A stretch of DNA of 64,000 nt from CBDIHH01 sp965279095 (GCA_965279095.1 CBDIHH010000003.1:669883-733882); one strand, 5' to 3'; numbered from the stretch's first letter, positions 46,204-58,289 are shown. Numbers and translations are program-made. Notes: generated by a model from the sequence alone, not told the origin.

Positions 46204-47454
46204 ATGACAGTGCTCGACCTTAATCGCAAGCTGGCCATCCTATCGGACGCCGCCAAATACGACGCTTCCTGCGCCTCGTCCGGGGCCCGCCCGCGCAATT
46301 CCGTCGGCGGCAAGGGCGTCGGCTCCACCGAGGGCATGGGCATCTGCCACGCCTATGCGCCGGATGGCCGCTGCATCAGCCTGCTGAAGATCCTGCTGAC
46401 CAACTACTGCATTTATGACTGCGCCTATTGCGTCAACCGCGTCAGCTCCAACACCCCCCGGGCGCGGTTCGCGGTGCAGGAGGTCGTCGACCTCACCCTC
46501 AATTTCTACAAGCGCAACTATATCGAGGGCCTGTTCCTGTCCTCGGGGATCATCCGTGACGCGGACTACACCATGGAGGAGATGGTGCGGGTGGCGCGCA
46601 CCCTGCGCGAGGTCCACGACTTCCGCGGCTACATCCACCTGAAGCTCATCCCGGAGGCCAGCCCCGCCCTGGTGGCCGAGGCGGCCCTGCACGCCGACCG
46701 GGTGTCGATCAATATCGAACTGCCGCGCGATGACAGCCTGCGCGCCCTGGCGCCCGAGAAGGACGTCCGTCAGATCCGCAGGGCCATGGGGTCGGTGAGG
46801 CTCGGAATCGACGAGGGCAAGGCGGCCCGCAGCGCCCGCGCCAAGGCCCCCCGCCGGGTCAAGCCGCCGGCCTACGCCCCGGCCGGCCAGACCACCCAGC
46901 TGATCGTGGGGGCCGACGCCGCCACCGACGCCGACGTGCTCGGCCGCAGCGAGACCCTCTACGGCGCCTACGGCCTGCGCCGGGTCTATTTCTCGGCCTT
47001 CAGCCCGATTCCCGACGCCGCCGCCCGCCTGCCCCTGGTCCGGCCGCCGCTGATGCGTGAGCATCGCCTCTACCAGGCCGACTGGCTGATGCGCTTCTAT
47101 GGCTTCTCCCGCGGCGAGATCCTGCAGCCACACGCCGACGGCATGCTCGATCTGGCCATCGACCCCAAGCTGGCCTGGGCGCTGGACCGCCGCGACGCCT
47201 TCCCGGTGGATGTGAACCGGGCCGACCGCGAGGCCCTGCTGCGCGTGCCCGGCCTGGGCGTGCGCACGGTGGACCGCATCCTCGTCGAGCGGCGCCATCG
47301 GGGGCTGCGGCTGGAGGATATCGGTCGCCTGACCCGCGGGCTCGCCAAGATCAGGCCCTTCATCGTCTGCGCCGACTGGTCCCCCGGGGCCCTCACTGAC
47401 CGGGCCGACCTGCGGGGTCGGGTCGCCCCCCCCGAGCAGCTGAGCCTGTTCTGA
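46204..47454 (+). CDS. Putative DNA modification/repair radical SAM protein
   Basis: This 416-residue radical SAM enzyme holds the [4Fe-4S]-binding motif C69-x3-C73-x2-C76 (TNYCIYDCAYC). A C-terminal helix-hairpin-helix (about 335-380; VNRADREALLRVPGLGVRTV) would bind DNA. These are the signatures of the radical-SAM family found next to uracil-DNA glycosylase-like proteins and proposed to act in DNA modification or repair. Its stop shares a base with the UdgX gene (TGATG). Diverges from the transglutaminase gene. The reaction is unknown. Confidence 0.88.
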   Translation: MTVLDLNRKLAILSDAAKYDASCASSGARPRNSVGGKGVGSTEGMGICHAYAPDGRCISLLKILLTNYCIYDCAYCVNRVSSNTPRARFAVQEVVDLTLNFYKRNYIEGLFLSSGIIRDADYTMEEMVRVARTLREVHDFRGYIHLKLIPEASPALVAEAALHADRVSINIELPRDDSLRALAPEKDVRQIRRAMGSVRLGIDEGKAARSARAKAPRRVKPPAYAPAGQTTQLIVGADAATDADVLGRSETLYGAYGLRRVYFSAFSPIPDAAARLPLVRPPLMREHRLYQADWLMRFYGFSRGEILQPHADGMLDLAIDPKLAWALDRRDAFPVDVNRADREALLRVPGLGVRTVDRILVERRHRGLRLEDIGRLTRGLAKIRPFIVCADWSPGALTDRADLRGRVAPPEQLSLF

Positions 47455-48884
47455 TGCCCGTGGTGTCGCTGGCCGGCGAGACCGATTTCGACGGCTGGCG
47501 CCGGGCGGCGCGGGCCCTGCGCGGCCGTGGCGCGCCGCCGGGCGAGGTGACCTGGTCGGTGGCCGGCGATCTGTTCGCCGACGCCGCCCCGCCGCCCGAC
47601 GGTCCGGCCTTGCCCTTCACCGTGCCCGCGGCCTTCGTGGACCTCGCCCGGGACGTGGTCCTGCATCGGGCGCAGGACCGCTTCGACCTGCTTTACCGCC
47701 TGCTCTGTCGCCTGGGCGAGACGCCCGAGCTTCTCTCCCTGCACAGCGATCCCGAGGTGCGGGCCGCGGCGCAGATGCGCAAGGCGGTGTCCCTGGCGTC
47801 GCACAAGATGAAGGCCTTCGTCCGCTTCCGTCAGGTCGAGGCGGCAGAGTACGAGACCTATGTGGCCTGGTTCGAGCCGGCTCACCGGGTGGTGGAGCGC
47901 ACGGCGCCGTTCTTCGTCCGCCGCTTCACCAGCCTGCGTTTCTCGATCCTGACTCCCGACGGCTGCGCCCATTGGGATGGCGAGGACCTGAGCTTCACTG
48001 GCGCCCTCGACCGGTCCGCCGCCCCGGCCGCCGACGATCTGGAGGACCTGTGGCGCACCTACTACGCCTCGATCTTCAACCCCGCCCGGCTGAAGGTGAA
48101 CGCCATGCGCAAGGAGATGCCCCAACGCTACTGGCGCAACCTTCCCGAGGCGCGCCTCATTCCTCACCTGATCGAACAGGCCTCCGCGCGGACCCAGGAA
48201 ATGGTGGAGTCAGCCCCCGAAGCCCCCCGTCGCCGGATCAGGACGCTGGCGCCGGCCGACCATACGGTGGTCGAGCCCGGCGCGGCGCCGACGCCCGCCG
48301 CCCTGGGCGACCTGGCCGCCCTCGTCCAGGGCTGCCGCCGCTGTGATCTGTGGCGCGACGCCACCCAGGCGGTGGCGGGGGAGGGGCCCGCCCACGCCCG
48401 GTTGATGCTGGTGGGCGAGCAGCCCGGGGACCAGGAGGACCTGGCCGGGCGGCCCTTCGTGGGGCCGGCGGGGGGCGTGCTCGACCGCGCCCTCGCCGAG
48501 GCCGGCGTGGCCCGCGACGCCTGCTTCGTCACCAACGCCGTCAAGCACTTCAAGCACGAACCCAGGGGCAAGCGCCGCCTGCACAAGACCCCCGACCGCG
48601 GCGAGGTCGAGGCCTGCCGCTGGTGGCTGGACAATGAACGGCGGCTGGTGCGGCCTCGGGTGGTGGTGGCCCTGGGGGCCACGGCGGCGGGTGCGGTGTT
48701 TGGCCGCGCGCTCCCGGTGATCAAGAGCCGCGGTCATCCGATCGCCATCGACGGGGACGCCGAAGGCTTCGTCACCTTCCACCCGTCCTACCTGCTGCGT
48801 CTGCCCGATCCGGCCGAGAAGGCGGCCAGGTTCGCGGACTTCGTGGCCGACTTGAAGGCGGCCGCCGAGGCGGCGGGTCTTTAG
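47454..48884 (+). CDS. DUF4130-UdgX fusion, uracil-DNA binding protein
   Basis: This 476-residue two-domain protein joins a DUF4130-type N-terminal domain (about 1-250; TSLRFSILTPDGCAHWDG and FNPARLKVNAMRKEMPQRYWRNLPE) to a UdgX-type uracil-DNA glycosylase (about 285-476). The UDG part has GEQPGDQEDLAGRPFVGP and the R-loop K373-R-R-L-H377-K, the histidine that in UdgX forms a covalent bond with deoxyuridine in DNA. It is co-translated with the radical-SAM gene. It probably traps uracil-containing DNA. This fused architecture is recurrent in the databases I know of, but the pathway is not settled. Confidence 0.92.
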   Translation: MPVVSLAGETDFDGWRRAARALRGRGAPPGEVTWSVAGDLFADAAPPPDGPALPFTVPAAFVDLARDVVLHRAQDRFDLLYRLLCRLGETPELLSLHSDPEVRAAAQMRKAVSLASHKMKAFVRFRQVEAAEYETYVAWFEPAHRVVERTAPFFVRRFTSLRFSILTPDGCAHWDGEDLSFTGALDRSAAPAADDLEDLWRTYYASIFNPARLKVNAMRKEMPQRYWRNLPEARLIPHLIEQASARTQEMVESAPEAPRRRIRTLAPADHTVVEPGAAPTPAALGDLAALVQGCRRCDLWRDATQAVAGEGPAHARLMLVGEQPGDQEDLAGRPFVGPAGGVLDRALAEAGVARDACFVTNAVKHFKHEPRGKRRLHKTPDRGEVEACRWWLDNERRLVRPRVVVALGATAAGAVFGRALPVIKSRGHPIAIDGDAEGFVTFHPSYLLRLPDPAEKAARFADFVADLKAAAEAAGL

Positions 48885-48975
48885 GCACATCGGGGGCGGG
48901 CGCCTCTGACCGGTTAACCTGCCCTTGGCCAGTTGGCTGCCATAGGTTCGGCCATTGAATGGCAAGCGGAACGCG

Positions 48976-51858
<2,883 letters not shown>

Positions 51859-51921
51859 GGGCGTTGCCCGCGAACGCGGCGCGACCTTGTGCTAGCATCG
51901 GCCCTCCGCCTGGAGACGCCC

Positions 51922-52842
51922 ATGGCCCTTGGCCTGTTCAGCCACCCCGACATGCTCGACCACCGTCCGGGGGAGGGTCACCCCGAGCGGCCCGAGCGCC
52001 TGCGCGCGGTCTTGGACGCCCTGGCCGACGATCCCGGTCTCGACCTCGAGCCCCATGACGCCCCTCTGGCCGACATCGCCGACCTCCTGGCCGTGCACCC
52101 GCAGGCCTACCTCGACCGGCTGGCGGCGGCCGCGCCCCACGCGGGGCTCAGCCATCTGGATCCCGACACGGCCCTGTCCCCGGGCAGCCTGTCCGCCGCG
52201 CGCCGCGCCACCGGGGCGGTGATCGCCGCGGTGCGCCGGGTGGCGGCGGGGGAGCTGGAGCGCGCCTTCTGCGCGGTGCGCCCGCCGGGCCATCATGCCG
52301 AACCCGAGACGGGCATGGGCTTCTGCCTGCTGTCCAACGTGGCCATCGCCGCGCGCGCCGCCCAGGCGGCCGGCCTGCGCCGGATCGCCGTGGTCGACTT
52401 CGATGTCCACCACGGCAACGGCACCCAGGCGGCCTTCGAGGCCGACGCCGACCTGTTCCTCGGCTCGATCCACCAGAGCCCGCTCTATCCCGGCACCGGC
52501 CGCGCCGACGAGACGGGGGTCGGCAACATCGTCAACCTGCCGGTCCCGCCGATGGCCGCGTCGCAGGACTGGCGCAGGGCCTTCGAGGGGCTGATGGCCG
52601 CGGCCGACGCCCACCGCCCTGACCTGATCCTGATCTCCGCCGGGTTCGACGCCCACCGCCGCGATCCCCTTGCGCAGCAGCAGCTGGAGGCCGCCGATTT
52701 CGCCTGGGCGACGCGGGCGGTGGTCGCCGTCGCCCGGTCCCACTGTTACGGCCGGGTTGTTTCATCGCTGGAGGGCGGCTACGACCTACAGGCGCTGGGC
52801 CGGTCCGCCGCCGCCCACGTGCGTGCGTTACAGGCGGCGTAA
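51922..52842 (+). CDS. Histone-deacetylase-like (acetylpolyamine amidohydrolase) family protein
   Basis: This 306-residue class II HDAC-like enzyme removes acetyl groups from polyamines or proteins in other bacteria. Conserved motifs include GEGHPERPERLRAV near the start, the catalytic RPPGHHAEP, a metal-binding DFDVHHGNGT and the SAGFDAHRRDPL segment. GGAG lies seven bases before ATG 51922; the ATG 11 codons earlier is less likely. The substrate is unknown. Confidence 0.9.
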   Translation: MALGLFSHPDMLDHRPGEGHPERPERLRAVLDALADDPGLDLEPHDAPLADIADLLAVHPQAYLDRLAAAAPHAGLSHLDPDTALSPGSLSAARRATGAVIAAVRRVAAGELERAFCAVRPPGHHAEPETGMGFCLLSNVAIAARAAQAAGLRRIAVVDFDVHHGNGTQAAFEADADLFLGSIHQSPLYPGTGRADETGVGNIVNLPVPPMAASQDWRRAFEGLMAAADAHRPDLILISAGFDAHRRDPLAQQQLEAADFAWATRAVVAVARSHCYGRVVSSLEGGYDLQALGRSAAAHVRALQAA

Positions 52843-52854
52843 CGGGGGACATCA

Positions 52855-53520
52855 TTGCGACAGGTCGCCCGGGCCGTGCGCAAGACAGGGTCTACCGCAG
52901 CCTTGACAGCTGACCGCCCCGCCACGCCCGCTTCGAAGGCGACACTGTCGGCCCGTCCTGGCGCGATCCTGCTGACGCGCCACGGAGAGCCGGCTTTGTC
53001 CCGACGCGTGAAGCTTGATTCGGAGGGATATCGCCGCTGGTGGCGCCTCTATGAGGAAGGCGGCCTGCTGGCCGGCCAGACCGCCCCGGAGCGGCTGGTG
53101 CTCGCGGCCGCCGAGGCCGTGGTGGTGTGCTCGACCCGGCCGCGCTCGCTGGAGACCGCCCGCGCCCTGCGGGCGGACGGGGATTTCACCGCCGAGCCCC
53201 TGATGATCGAGGCGCCGCTGCCGCCGCCCCGCCTGCCGTCGTTCCTGCGATTCTCGCCGCGCACCTGGGGCGTGATCTCGCGCATCTTCTGGGCCCTGGG
53301 CCATCACCAAGGCGAGGAGAGCCGCCAGCAGGCCCAGGAGCGCGCCCGCCACGCCGCCGAAAGGCTGATCGGCCTGGCCGAGGGCGGCCAGGACGTCCTC
53401 GTGCTCGCCCACGGCTATTTCAACGCCATGGTCGGCTTCGAGCTGAAGCGACAGGGCTGGCGTTTGGTCACCGATCACGGTTTCGGCTACTGGTGCGCGC
53501 GGCGATTCGAGAGAAACTGA
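52855..53520 (+). CDS. Histidine phosphatase-family protein
   Basis: This 221-residue protein carries the histidine-phosphatase (PGM-like) signature L-T-R-H-G-E-P near residue 40 and the second histidine motif VLAHGYFNAM near 183. The N-terminal 35 residues look unstructured. It would hydrolyse a phosphoester in the cytoplasm; the substrate is not apparent. A TTG start at 52855 with GGGGG six bases before it is used, because no ATG lies near. It follows the HDAC-like gene by 12 bases. Confidence 0.77.
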   Translation: MRQVARAVRKTGSTAALTADRPATPASKATLSARPGAILLTRHGEPALSRRVKLDSEGYRRWWRLYEEGGLLAGQTAPERLVLAAAEAVVVCSTRPRSLETARALRADGDFTAEPLMIEAPLPPPRLPSFLRFSPRTWGVISRIFWALGHHQGEESRQQAQERARHAAERLIGLAEGGQDVLVLAHGYFNAMVGFELKRQGWRLVTDHGFGYWCARRFERN

Positions 53521-53592
53521 CCGCCGGGCGGCCCTGCCGCGTTGCCCTGCGCGGGCCGCCTCCCTAAGGTGCCGGCGAACCCCGAGACCCTC

Positions 53593-53835
53593 ATGACCGA
53601 CACGCCAGACATCGCCGCCCTGTCGTTCGAACAGGCCCTCGCCGAACTCGAGCAGATCGTCGCCAAGCTCGAATCGGGCCAGGCGCCCCTCGAGCAATCG
53701 ATCGAACTCTATGCCCGCGGCGCCCTGCTGAAGGCCCATTGCGAGACCCGCCTGGACGCTGCGCGCCTGCGCGTGGAGAAGATCGTCATGGGACCGCAGG
53801 GCGCGGCGGGCGTCGAGCCGGCCGAGTTCTCCTGA
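53593..53835 (+). CDS. xseB: Exodeoxyribonuclease VII small subunit
   Basis: This 80-residue XseB has the family pattern LSFEQALAELEQIVAKLESG with APLEQSIELYARG and the C-terminal helix CETRLDAARLRVEKI. Together with XseA (not in this window) it degrades single-stranded DNA. ATG 53593 gives the expected start; an upstream in-frame ATG at 53542 adds unrelated residues. It precedes the isoprenoid genes, as in many bacteria. Confidence 0.93.
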   Translation: MTDTPDIAALSFEQALAELEQIVAKLESGQAPLEQSIELYARGALLKAHCETRLDAARLRVEKIVMGPQGAAGVEPAEFS

Positions 53836-53839
53836 CCGC

Positions 53840-54190
53840 ATGGGGCCGGCCGCTCAGCTCATCGCCTTCGACGACTTCGCCAAAGTCGATGTGCGGATCG
53901 GCACGGTGGTGGCCGCCGAGCCCTTTCCGGAGGCGCGCAAGCCCGCCTACCGCCTGAGCATCGATTTCGGACCCGACATCGGGGTCAGGCGCTCCTCGGC
54001 CCAGGTCACCGTCCACTACACCCTCGACGAACTGGTGGGCCGGCGTGTCGCCGCGGTGGTGAACTTCCCCCCGCGCCAGATCGGCCCCTTCATGTCACAG
54101 GTGCTGTGCCTCGGGTTTCCCGACGCGGCGGGCGAGGTGGTCCTGATCACCGTGGACCGTGATGTTCCGGACGGAGGGAAGCTGTTTTGA
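53840..54190 (+). CDS. csaA: CsaA-type tRNA-binding-fold chaperone
   Basis: This 116-residue OB-fold protein of the CsaA family has FDDFAKVDVRIGTVVAAEPFPEARKPAY, then the GVRRSSAQVT segment and C-terminal VDRDVPDGGKLF. CsaA is a small secretion-related chaperone; its role in this organism is inferred. It lies 4 bases after xseB and its end overlaps the ispA start. Confidence 0.88.
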   Translation: MGPAAQLIAFDDFAKVDVRIGTVVAAEPFPEARKPAYRLSIDFGPDIGVRRSSAQVTVHYTLDELVGRRVAAVVNFPPRQIGPFMSQVLCLGFPDAAGEVVLITVDRDVPDGGKLF

Positions 54191-55080
54191 GCGCCTTGAC
54201 CCTTTCCGAGCGCATCGTGGCGGCCGCCGACCTGGTGACCGTGGCCCTGGACCAGCTGCTGCCCCGCGCCGACGGCCCCGAGCAGCGCCTGACCGAGGCC
54301 ATGCGCTATGCGGCGCTGGGGCCCGGCAAGCGCCTGAGGCCTTTCTTCGCCCTGGAGACGGCGCGGATGTTCGACCTCGATGAGCGCTCGGTCCTTCGGG
54401 CCGCCTGCGCCCTGGAGTGCGTCCACGCCTACAGCCTCGTCCATGACGACCTGCCGTGCATGGACGACGACGACATGCGCCGCGGCCGCCCCACCGTGCA
54501 CAAGGCCTATGACGAAGCCACCGCCGTGCTGGCCGGCGACGCCCTGCAGACCGCGGCCTTCGAGATCCTGGCCCACCCCGATACCTGCGAGGACGGCGGC
54601 CTGCGCGCCGAGCTGGTGCGCAAGCTGGCCATCGCCTCGGGGGCCCGCGGCATGGCCGGGGGTCAGATGATCGACCTGCTCGGCCTCACCGAGGAGGATC
54701 TCGGCGGCATCGCCCGTATGCAGCGGATGAAGACCGGGGCCCTGATCGCCTACGCCTTCGAGATCCCCCTGATCCTGGCCCGGGCGTCCGACGCCGAGCG
54801 GCATGCCCTGATGGCCTTCGCCCAGGACCTCGGCCTCGCCTACCAGATCGTCGATGACCTGCTGGACGCCGAAGGGGACGAGGACCTGCTTGGCAAGACC
54901 GCCGGGGGCAAGGACGCGGCCAAGGGCAAGACCAACTTCGTCACCCTGCTGGGCGTACGGGCGGCCCGCGAGCGCATCGGCCTGCTCGCGTCCCAGACCC
55001 GCGCCCACCTGGAACTGTTCGGCCCGCGCGCGTCGGCCCTGCGCGAGAGTGTCGATTTCGTCCTGGAACGGAGCGCCTAG
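54187..55080 (+). CDS. ispA: Short-chain polyprenyl diphosphate synthase (farnesyl/geranylgeranyl type)
   Basis: This 297-residue enzyme condenses isopentenyl and allylic diphosphates to farnesyl or geranylgeranyl diphosphate. The two metal-binding aspartate-rich motifs are present, HDDLPCMDDDDMRRG near residues 87-101 and DDLLDAEGD near 222. KRLRPFF precedes the first. A TTG start overlaps the csaA stop; GGAGGG lies upstream. It leads towards dxs, supplying carotenoid, quinone and peptidoglycan carriers. Confidence 0.93.
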   Translation: MSALTLSERIVAAADLVTVALDQLLPRADGPEQRLTEAMRYAALGPGKRLRPFFALETARMFDLDERSVLRAACALECVHAYSLVHDDLPCMDDDDMRRGRPTVHKAYDEATAVLAGDALQTAAFEILAHPDTCEDGGLRAELVRKLAIASGARGMAGGQMIDLLGLTEEDLGGIARMQRMKTGALIAYAFEIPLILARASDAERHALMAFAQDLGLAYQIVDDLLDAEGDEDLLGKTAGGKDAAKGKTNFVTLLGVRAARERIGLLASQTRAHLELFGPRASALRESVDFVLERSA

Positions 55081-55190
55081 CTCACCCCTGGCCCCCAGCT
55101 GGGCCGCCCTTTGCGCAACGACGCCGCTCGCCCCCGGGCCCGCACAGCGCTATAGGAAACGCGCAGTCTAGATCGAGTCCCGCCAGCCCC

Positions 55191-57092
55191 ATGCCGCAGA
55201 CCCCTCTGCTCGATACCGTCCACGGACCGGCCGACACCCGGTCGATGTCGATGGACGACCTCAAGCAACTGGCCGGCGAGGTCCGCGCGGAGATGATCGA
55301 CGCCGTCTCCACCACCGGCGGGCACCTGGGCGCGGGCCTGGGGGTCGTCGAGCTGACGGTCGCCCTGCACCACGTGTTCGACACCCCTGACGACATCCTC
55401 ATCTGGGACGTCGGCCACCAGGCCTATCCCCACAAGATCCTCACCGGTCGCCGCGACCGAATCCGCACCCTGCGCCAGCCCGGCGGCCTGTCGGGCTTCA
55501 CCAAGCGGTCGGAGAGCGAATTCGACCCCTTCGGCGCGGCCCACGCCTCGACCTCCATCTCCGCAGCCCTCGGCTTCAGCGCGTCGCGCGACCTGCAGGG
55601 GCGGGGCAATAAGGTGGTGGCCGTCATCGGCGACGGCTCCATGAGCGCCGGCATGGCCTATGAGGCGATGAACAACGCCTGCCACACCACCAAGGCGCTG
55701 ACCGTCATCCTCAACGACAACGACATGTCGATCGCCCCCCCCGTGGGCGGGATGAGCGCCCACCTGGCGCGCCTGGTGTCGGGGGGCGGCTACCGCTCCT
55801 TGCGCAAGCTGGGCAAGTCGATGGTGCCGGGGCCGTTCCGCGAGATGGCGCGTAAGGCCGAGGAATACGCCCGGGGCATGGTCACCGGCGGCACCCTGTT
55901 CGAGGAGCTGGGCTTCTTCTATGTGGGCCCCATCGATGGTCACAACCTTGATCACCTGGTGCCGATCCTGCGCAATGTGCGCGAGATCGACGACCGGCCG
56001 GTGCTGGTCCATGTGGTCACCCAGAAGGGCAAGGGCTACGCCCCGGCCGAGAACGCCGAGGACAAGCACCACGCGGTGGCCAAGTTCGACGTGATCACCG
56101 GCCAGCAGGCCAAGTCCCCCAGCGCCGCGCCCAGCTACACCAAGGTCTTCGCCACCGAACTCATCAAGCGCGCCGAGCTTGACGACCGCATCGTCGCGAT
56201 CACCGCCGCCATGCCGTCCGGCACCGGCCTGGACCTGTTCGCCCAGCGCTTTCCCAAGCGCACCTTCGACGTCGGCATCGCCGAGCAGCACGCGGTGACC
56301 TTCGCCGCCGGGCTCGCCGCCGACGGCATGAAGCCCTTCTGCGCCCTGTATTCCACCTTCCTGCAGCGGGGCTACGACCAGGTGGTCCACGACGTGGCCA
56401 TCCAGAAGCTGCCCGTGCGCTTCGCCATCGATCGCGCCGGCCTGGTGGGCGCCGATGGGGCGACCCACGCGGGCTCCTTTGACATCGGCTACCTGGGCGC
56501 CTTGCCCGACATGGTGCTGATGGCGGCGGCCGACGAGGGCGAACTCGCCCGCATGGTCGCCACCGCCGCCGCCATCGACGACCGTCCCAGCGCCTTCCGA
56601 TATCCGCGCGGGGAGGGGACGGGGGTGGAGATCCCCGCCCTGGCCGATCCCCTCGAGATCGGACGCGGCCGCATCGTGCGCGAGGGAACCTCCGTGGCCA
56701 TCCTCTCCTTCGGCACCCGCCTGGCCGAAGCGCTCAAGGCCGCCGACCAGCTCGGCGCCCGCGGCGTCTCCGTCACTGTCGCCGACGCGCGTTTCGCCAA
56801 GCCGCTGGACGAAGACCTCCTGCTGCGGCTGGCCGCCGCGCACGAGGTTCTCATCACCGTCGAGGAGGGCTCGGTGGGCGGCTTCGGGGCCTTCGTCCTG
56901 CACGCCCTGGCCCGTCATGGCGCCCTGGACCGCGGCCTCAAGGTGCGCACCCTGACCCTTCCCGACGTGTTCCAGGATCAGGACAAGCCCGAGGCCATGT
57001 ATGCCCAGGCCGGTCTTGACGCCGACGGCATCGCCCGCGCGGCCTTGCTGGCGCTCGGCGCGGAACGCGTGGCGGCGGGGCTGCGGGCCTAG
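55191..57092 (+). CDS. dxs: 1-deoxy-D-xylulose-5-phosphate synthase
   Basis: This 633-residue thiamine-diphosphate enzyme opens the MEP isoprenoid pathway by condensing pyruvate and glyceraldehyde-3-phosphate. It has STTGGHLGAGLGVVELTVALH, the ThDP-binding GDGSMSAGMAYEAMN, the catalytic glutamate in GIAEQHAVTFAAG and the IDRAGLVGADG loop. The length fits. It follows ispA by 110 bases. Confidence 0.97.
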   Translation: MPQTPLLDTVHGPADTRSMSMDDLKQLAGEVRAEMIDAVSTTGGHLGAGLGVVELTVALHHVFDTPDDILIWDVGHQAYPHKILTGRRDRIRTLRQPGGLSGFTKRSESEFDPFGAAHASTSISAALGFSASRDLQGRGNKVVAVIGDGSMSAGMAYEAMNNACHTTKALTVILNDNDMSIAPPVGGMSAHLARLVSGGGYRSLRKLGKSMVPGPFREMARKAEEYARGMVTGGTLFEELGFFYVGPIDGHNLDHLVPILRNVREIDDRPVLVHVVTQKGKGYAPAENAEDKHHAVAKFDVITGQQAKSPSAAPSYTKVFATELIKRAELDDRIVAITAAMPSGTGLDLFAQRFPKRTFDVGIAEQHAVTFAAGLAADGMKPFCALYSTFLQRGYDQVVHDVAIQKLPVRFAIDRAGLVGADGATHAGSFDIGYLGALPDMVLMAAADEGELARMVATAAAIDDRPSAFRYPRGEGTGVEIPALADPLEIGRGRIVREGTSVAILSFGTRLAEALKAADQLGARGVSVTVADARFAKPLDEDLLLRLAAAHEVLITVEEGSVGGFGAFVLHALARHGALDRGLKVRTLTLPDVFQDQDKPEAMYAQAGLDADGIARAALLALGAERVAAGLRA

Positions 57093-57188
57093 GGTCGGTC
57101 AGGGCCGCCCCCCCCTCCGCCGTCATCCTGGAGAGCCGCCCCCGGGCTCGGCCGAAGGCCGACCCGAGGACAGGCTCCGCGGACTCAT

Positions 57189-57251
57189 CCAGGACCCAGC
57201 AGCGAAGACGTCAACGCGCCGCACGGTCAGGTCTTCGCTGCTGGGTCCTGG
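57189..57251. repeat. 21-bp inverted repeat (perfect stem)
   Basis: CCAGGACCCAGCAGCGAAGAC at 57189-57209 is the exact inverse of the sequence at 57231-57251, with a 21-base loop. It opens the tandem-repeat zone and shares its right arm with each repeat unit. A terminator function for dxs is possible, but no T-tract follows. Confidence 0.75.
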
Positions 57252-57710
57252 GGTCGGCCTTCAGCCGCCCCAGGATGACGACCTTTATTGATAGGGCGCA
57301 CCCACCCCCGCCGTCATCGTCCGGCTTGACGGGACGACCCAGCGGCGCCGACCTCGACGCGCCGCACGGTAAGGTCTTCGCTGCTGGGTCCTGGGGTCGG
57401 CCTTCGGCCGCCCCAGGATGACGACCTTTATTGATAGGGCGCACCCACCCCCGCCGTCATCGTCCGGCTTGACCGGACGACCCAGCGGCGCCGACCTCAA
57501 CGCGCCGCACGGTCAGGTCTTCGCTGCTGGGCCTGGGGTCGGCCTTCGGCCGCCCCAGGATGACGACCTTTATTGATAGGGCGCACCCACCCCCGCCGTC
57601 GTCTGGCTTGACCGGACGACCCAGCGGCGCCGACCTCGACGCGCCGCACGGTAAGCTCTTCGCTGCTGGGTCCTGGGGTCGGCCTTCAGGCGCCCCAGGA
57701 TGACGACCTA
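57210..57710. repeat. Tandem repeat, about 142-bp unit, three and a half copies
   Basis: The unit starts GATGACGACCTTTATTGATAGGGCGCACCCACCC. Copies begin at 57274, 57417 and 57559, and a truncated copy at 57699; the spacings are 143, 142 and 140 bases. A partial unit precedes at 57210. Small reading frames inside the repeat are not conserved genes. The whole non-coding stretch from 57093 to 57724 carries no other gene. Confidence 0.9.
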
Positions 57711-57724
57711 TGGGGAGTTGGGCC

Positions 57725-58201
57725 TCAGGCCTTGGCGCAGGCGCGGAAGAAGGCCCGCACGCCGTCCATCTCGCTGGGACTGGCCACGACCGTGTAGCGC
57801 GCGCCGCCGGTGGAGACGCCGATCCGTCCGGTCTCTTGGAACGCCTTCAGCACCGGCGCGCCGGCGTCTGTGGACGCCCAGAGGGTCGGCTGCCCCGTAG
57901 AGCTGTCGACGCGCGCGGGAAGACTAGTCCGGGCGCGGCCGGACGTCAGGGTCAGGCCCTGGGCGCCCGCGGACCGGGCCACGTCGCTGACCTCCACCGA
58001 GCGCGACCCCGCCTGGCATTGCAGCACCAGGCCCACGTCATCGGAGCTGGCGCGGCCATAGGCCAGGGTGGCGGTGGCGCCGCTGCTGTTGAAATACAGG
58101 CCCATGCCGTCGCTGAGCCCCGCCTGGGGACGATCGTGGCTACAGGCGGCGAGGGCCAAGGCGGCCAGGGACAGGGCTGCGGCTGATCGGGAGAGCGCCA
58201 T
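57725..58201 (-). CDS. Small lipoprotein of unknown function
   Basis: This 158-residue protein has a lipobox (A-L-A-L-A-A-C at residues 15-21) after a signal peptide. The mature part is beta-rich (GLYFNSSGATATLAYGRASSDDVGLVLQC) and holds three more cysteines, at least one in EVSDVARS-adjacent strands. I do not recognise the family. GAGGCGGACC precedes the ATG. It lies just downstream of flgH on the same strand, but there is no indication of a flagellar role. Confidence 0.62.
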   Translation of the reverse strand: MALSRSAAALSLAALALAACSHDRPQAGLSDGMGLYFNSSGATATLAYGRASSDDVGLVLQCQAGSRSVEVSDVARSAGAQGLTLTSGRARTSLPARVDSSTGQPTLWASTDAGAPVLKAFQETGRIGVSTGGARYTVVASPSEMDGVRAFFRACAKA

Positions 58202-58289
58202 GGTCCGCCTCGTATGGACCCGATCGACCGGGTCCGTCCAAATCCTGCTCTGATAAGGCCGATGTTCGCCGATGGTTCCGCCGGGACGC

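Noticed and set aside
57211..57500. Minus-strand reading frames in the tandem repeat
   Set aside because: They are created by the repeat unit itself, repeat their own sequence, and show no protein-like conservation.
57210..57710. CRISPR array
   Set aside because: The repeat unit is about 142 bases with no short conserved repeat/variable spacer alternation and no cas genes nearby.
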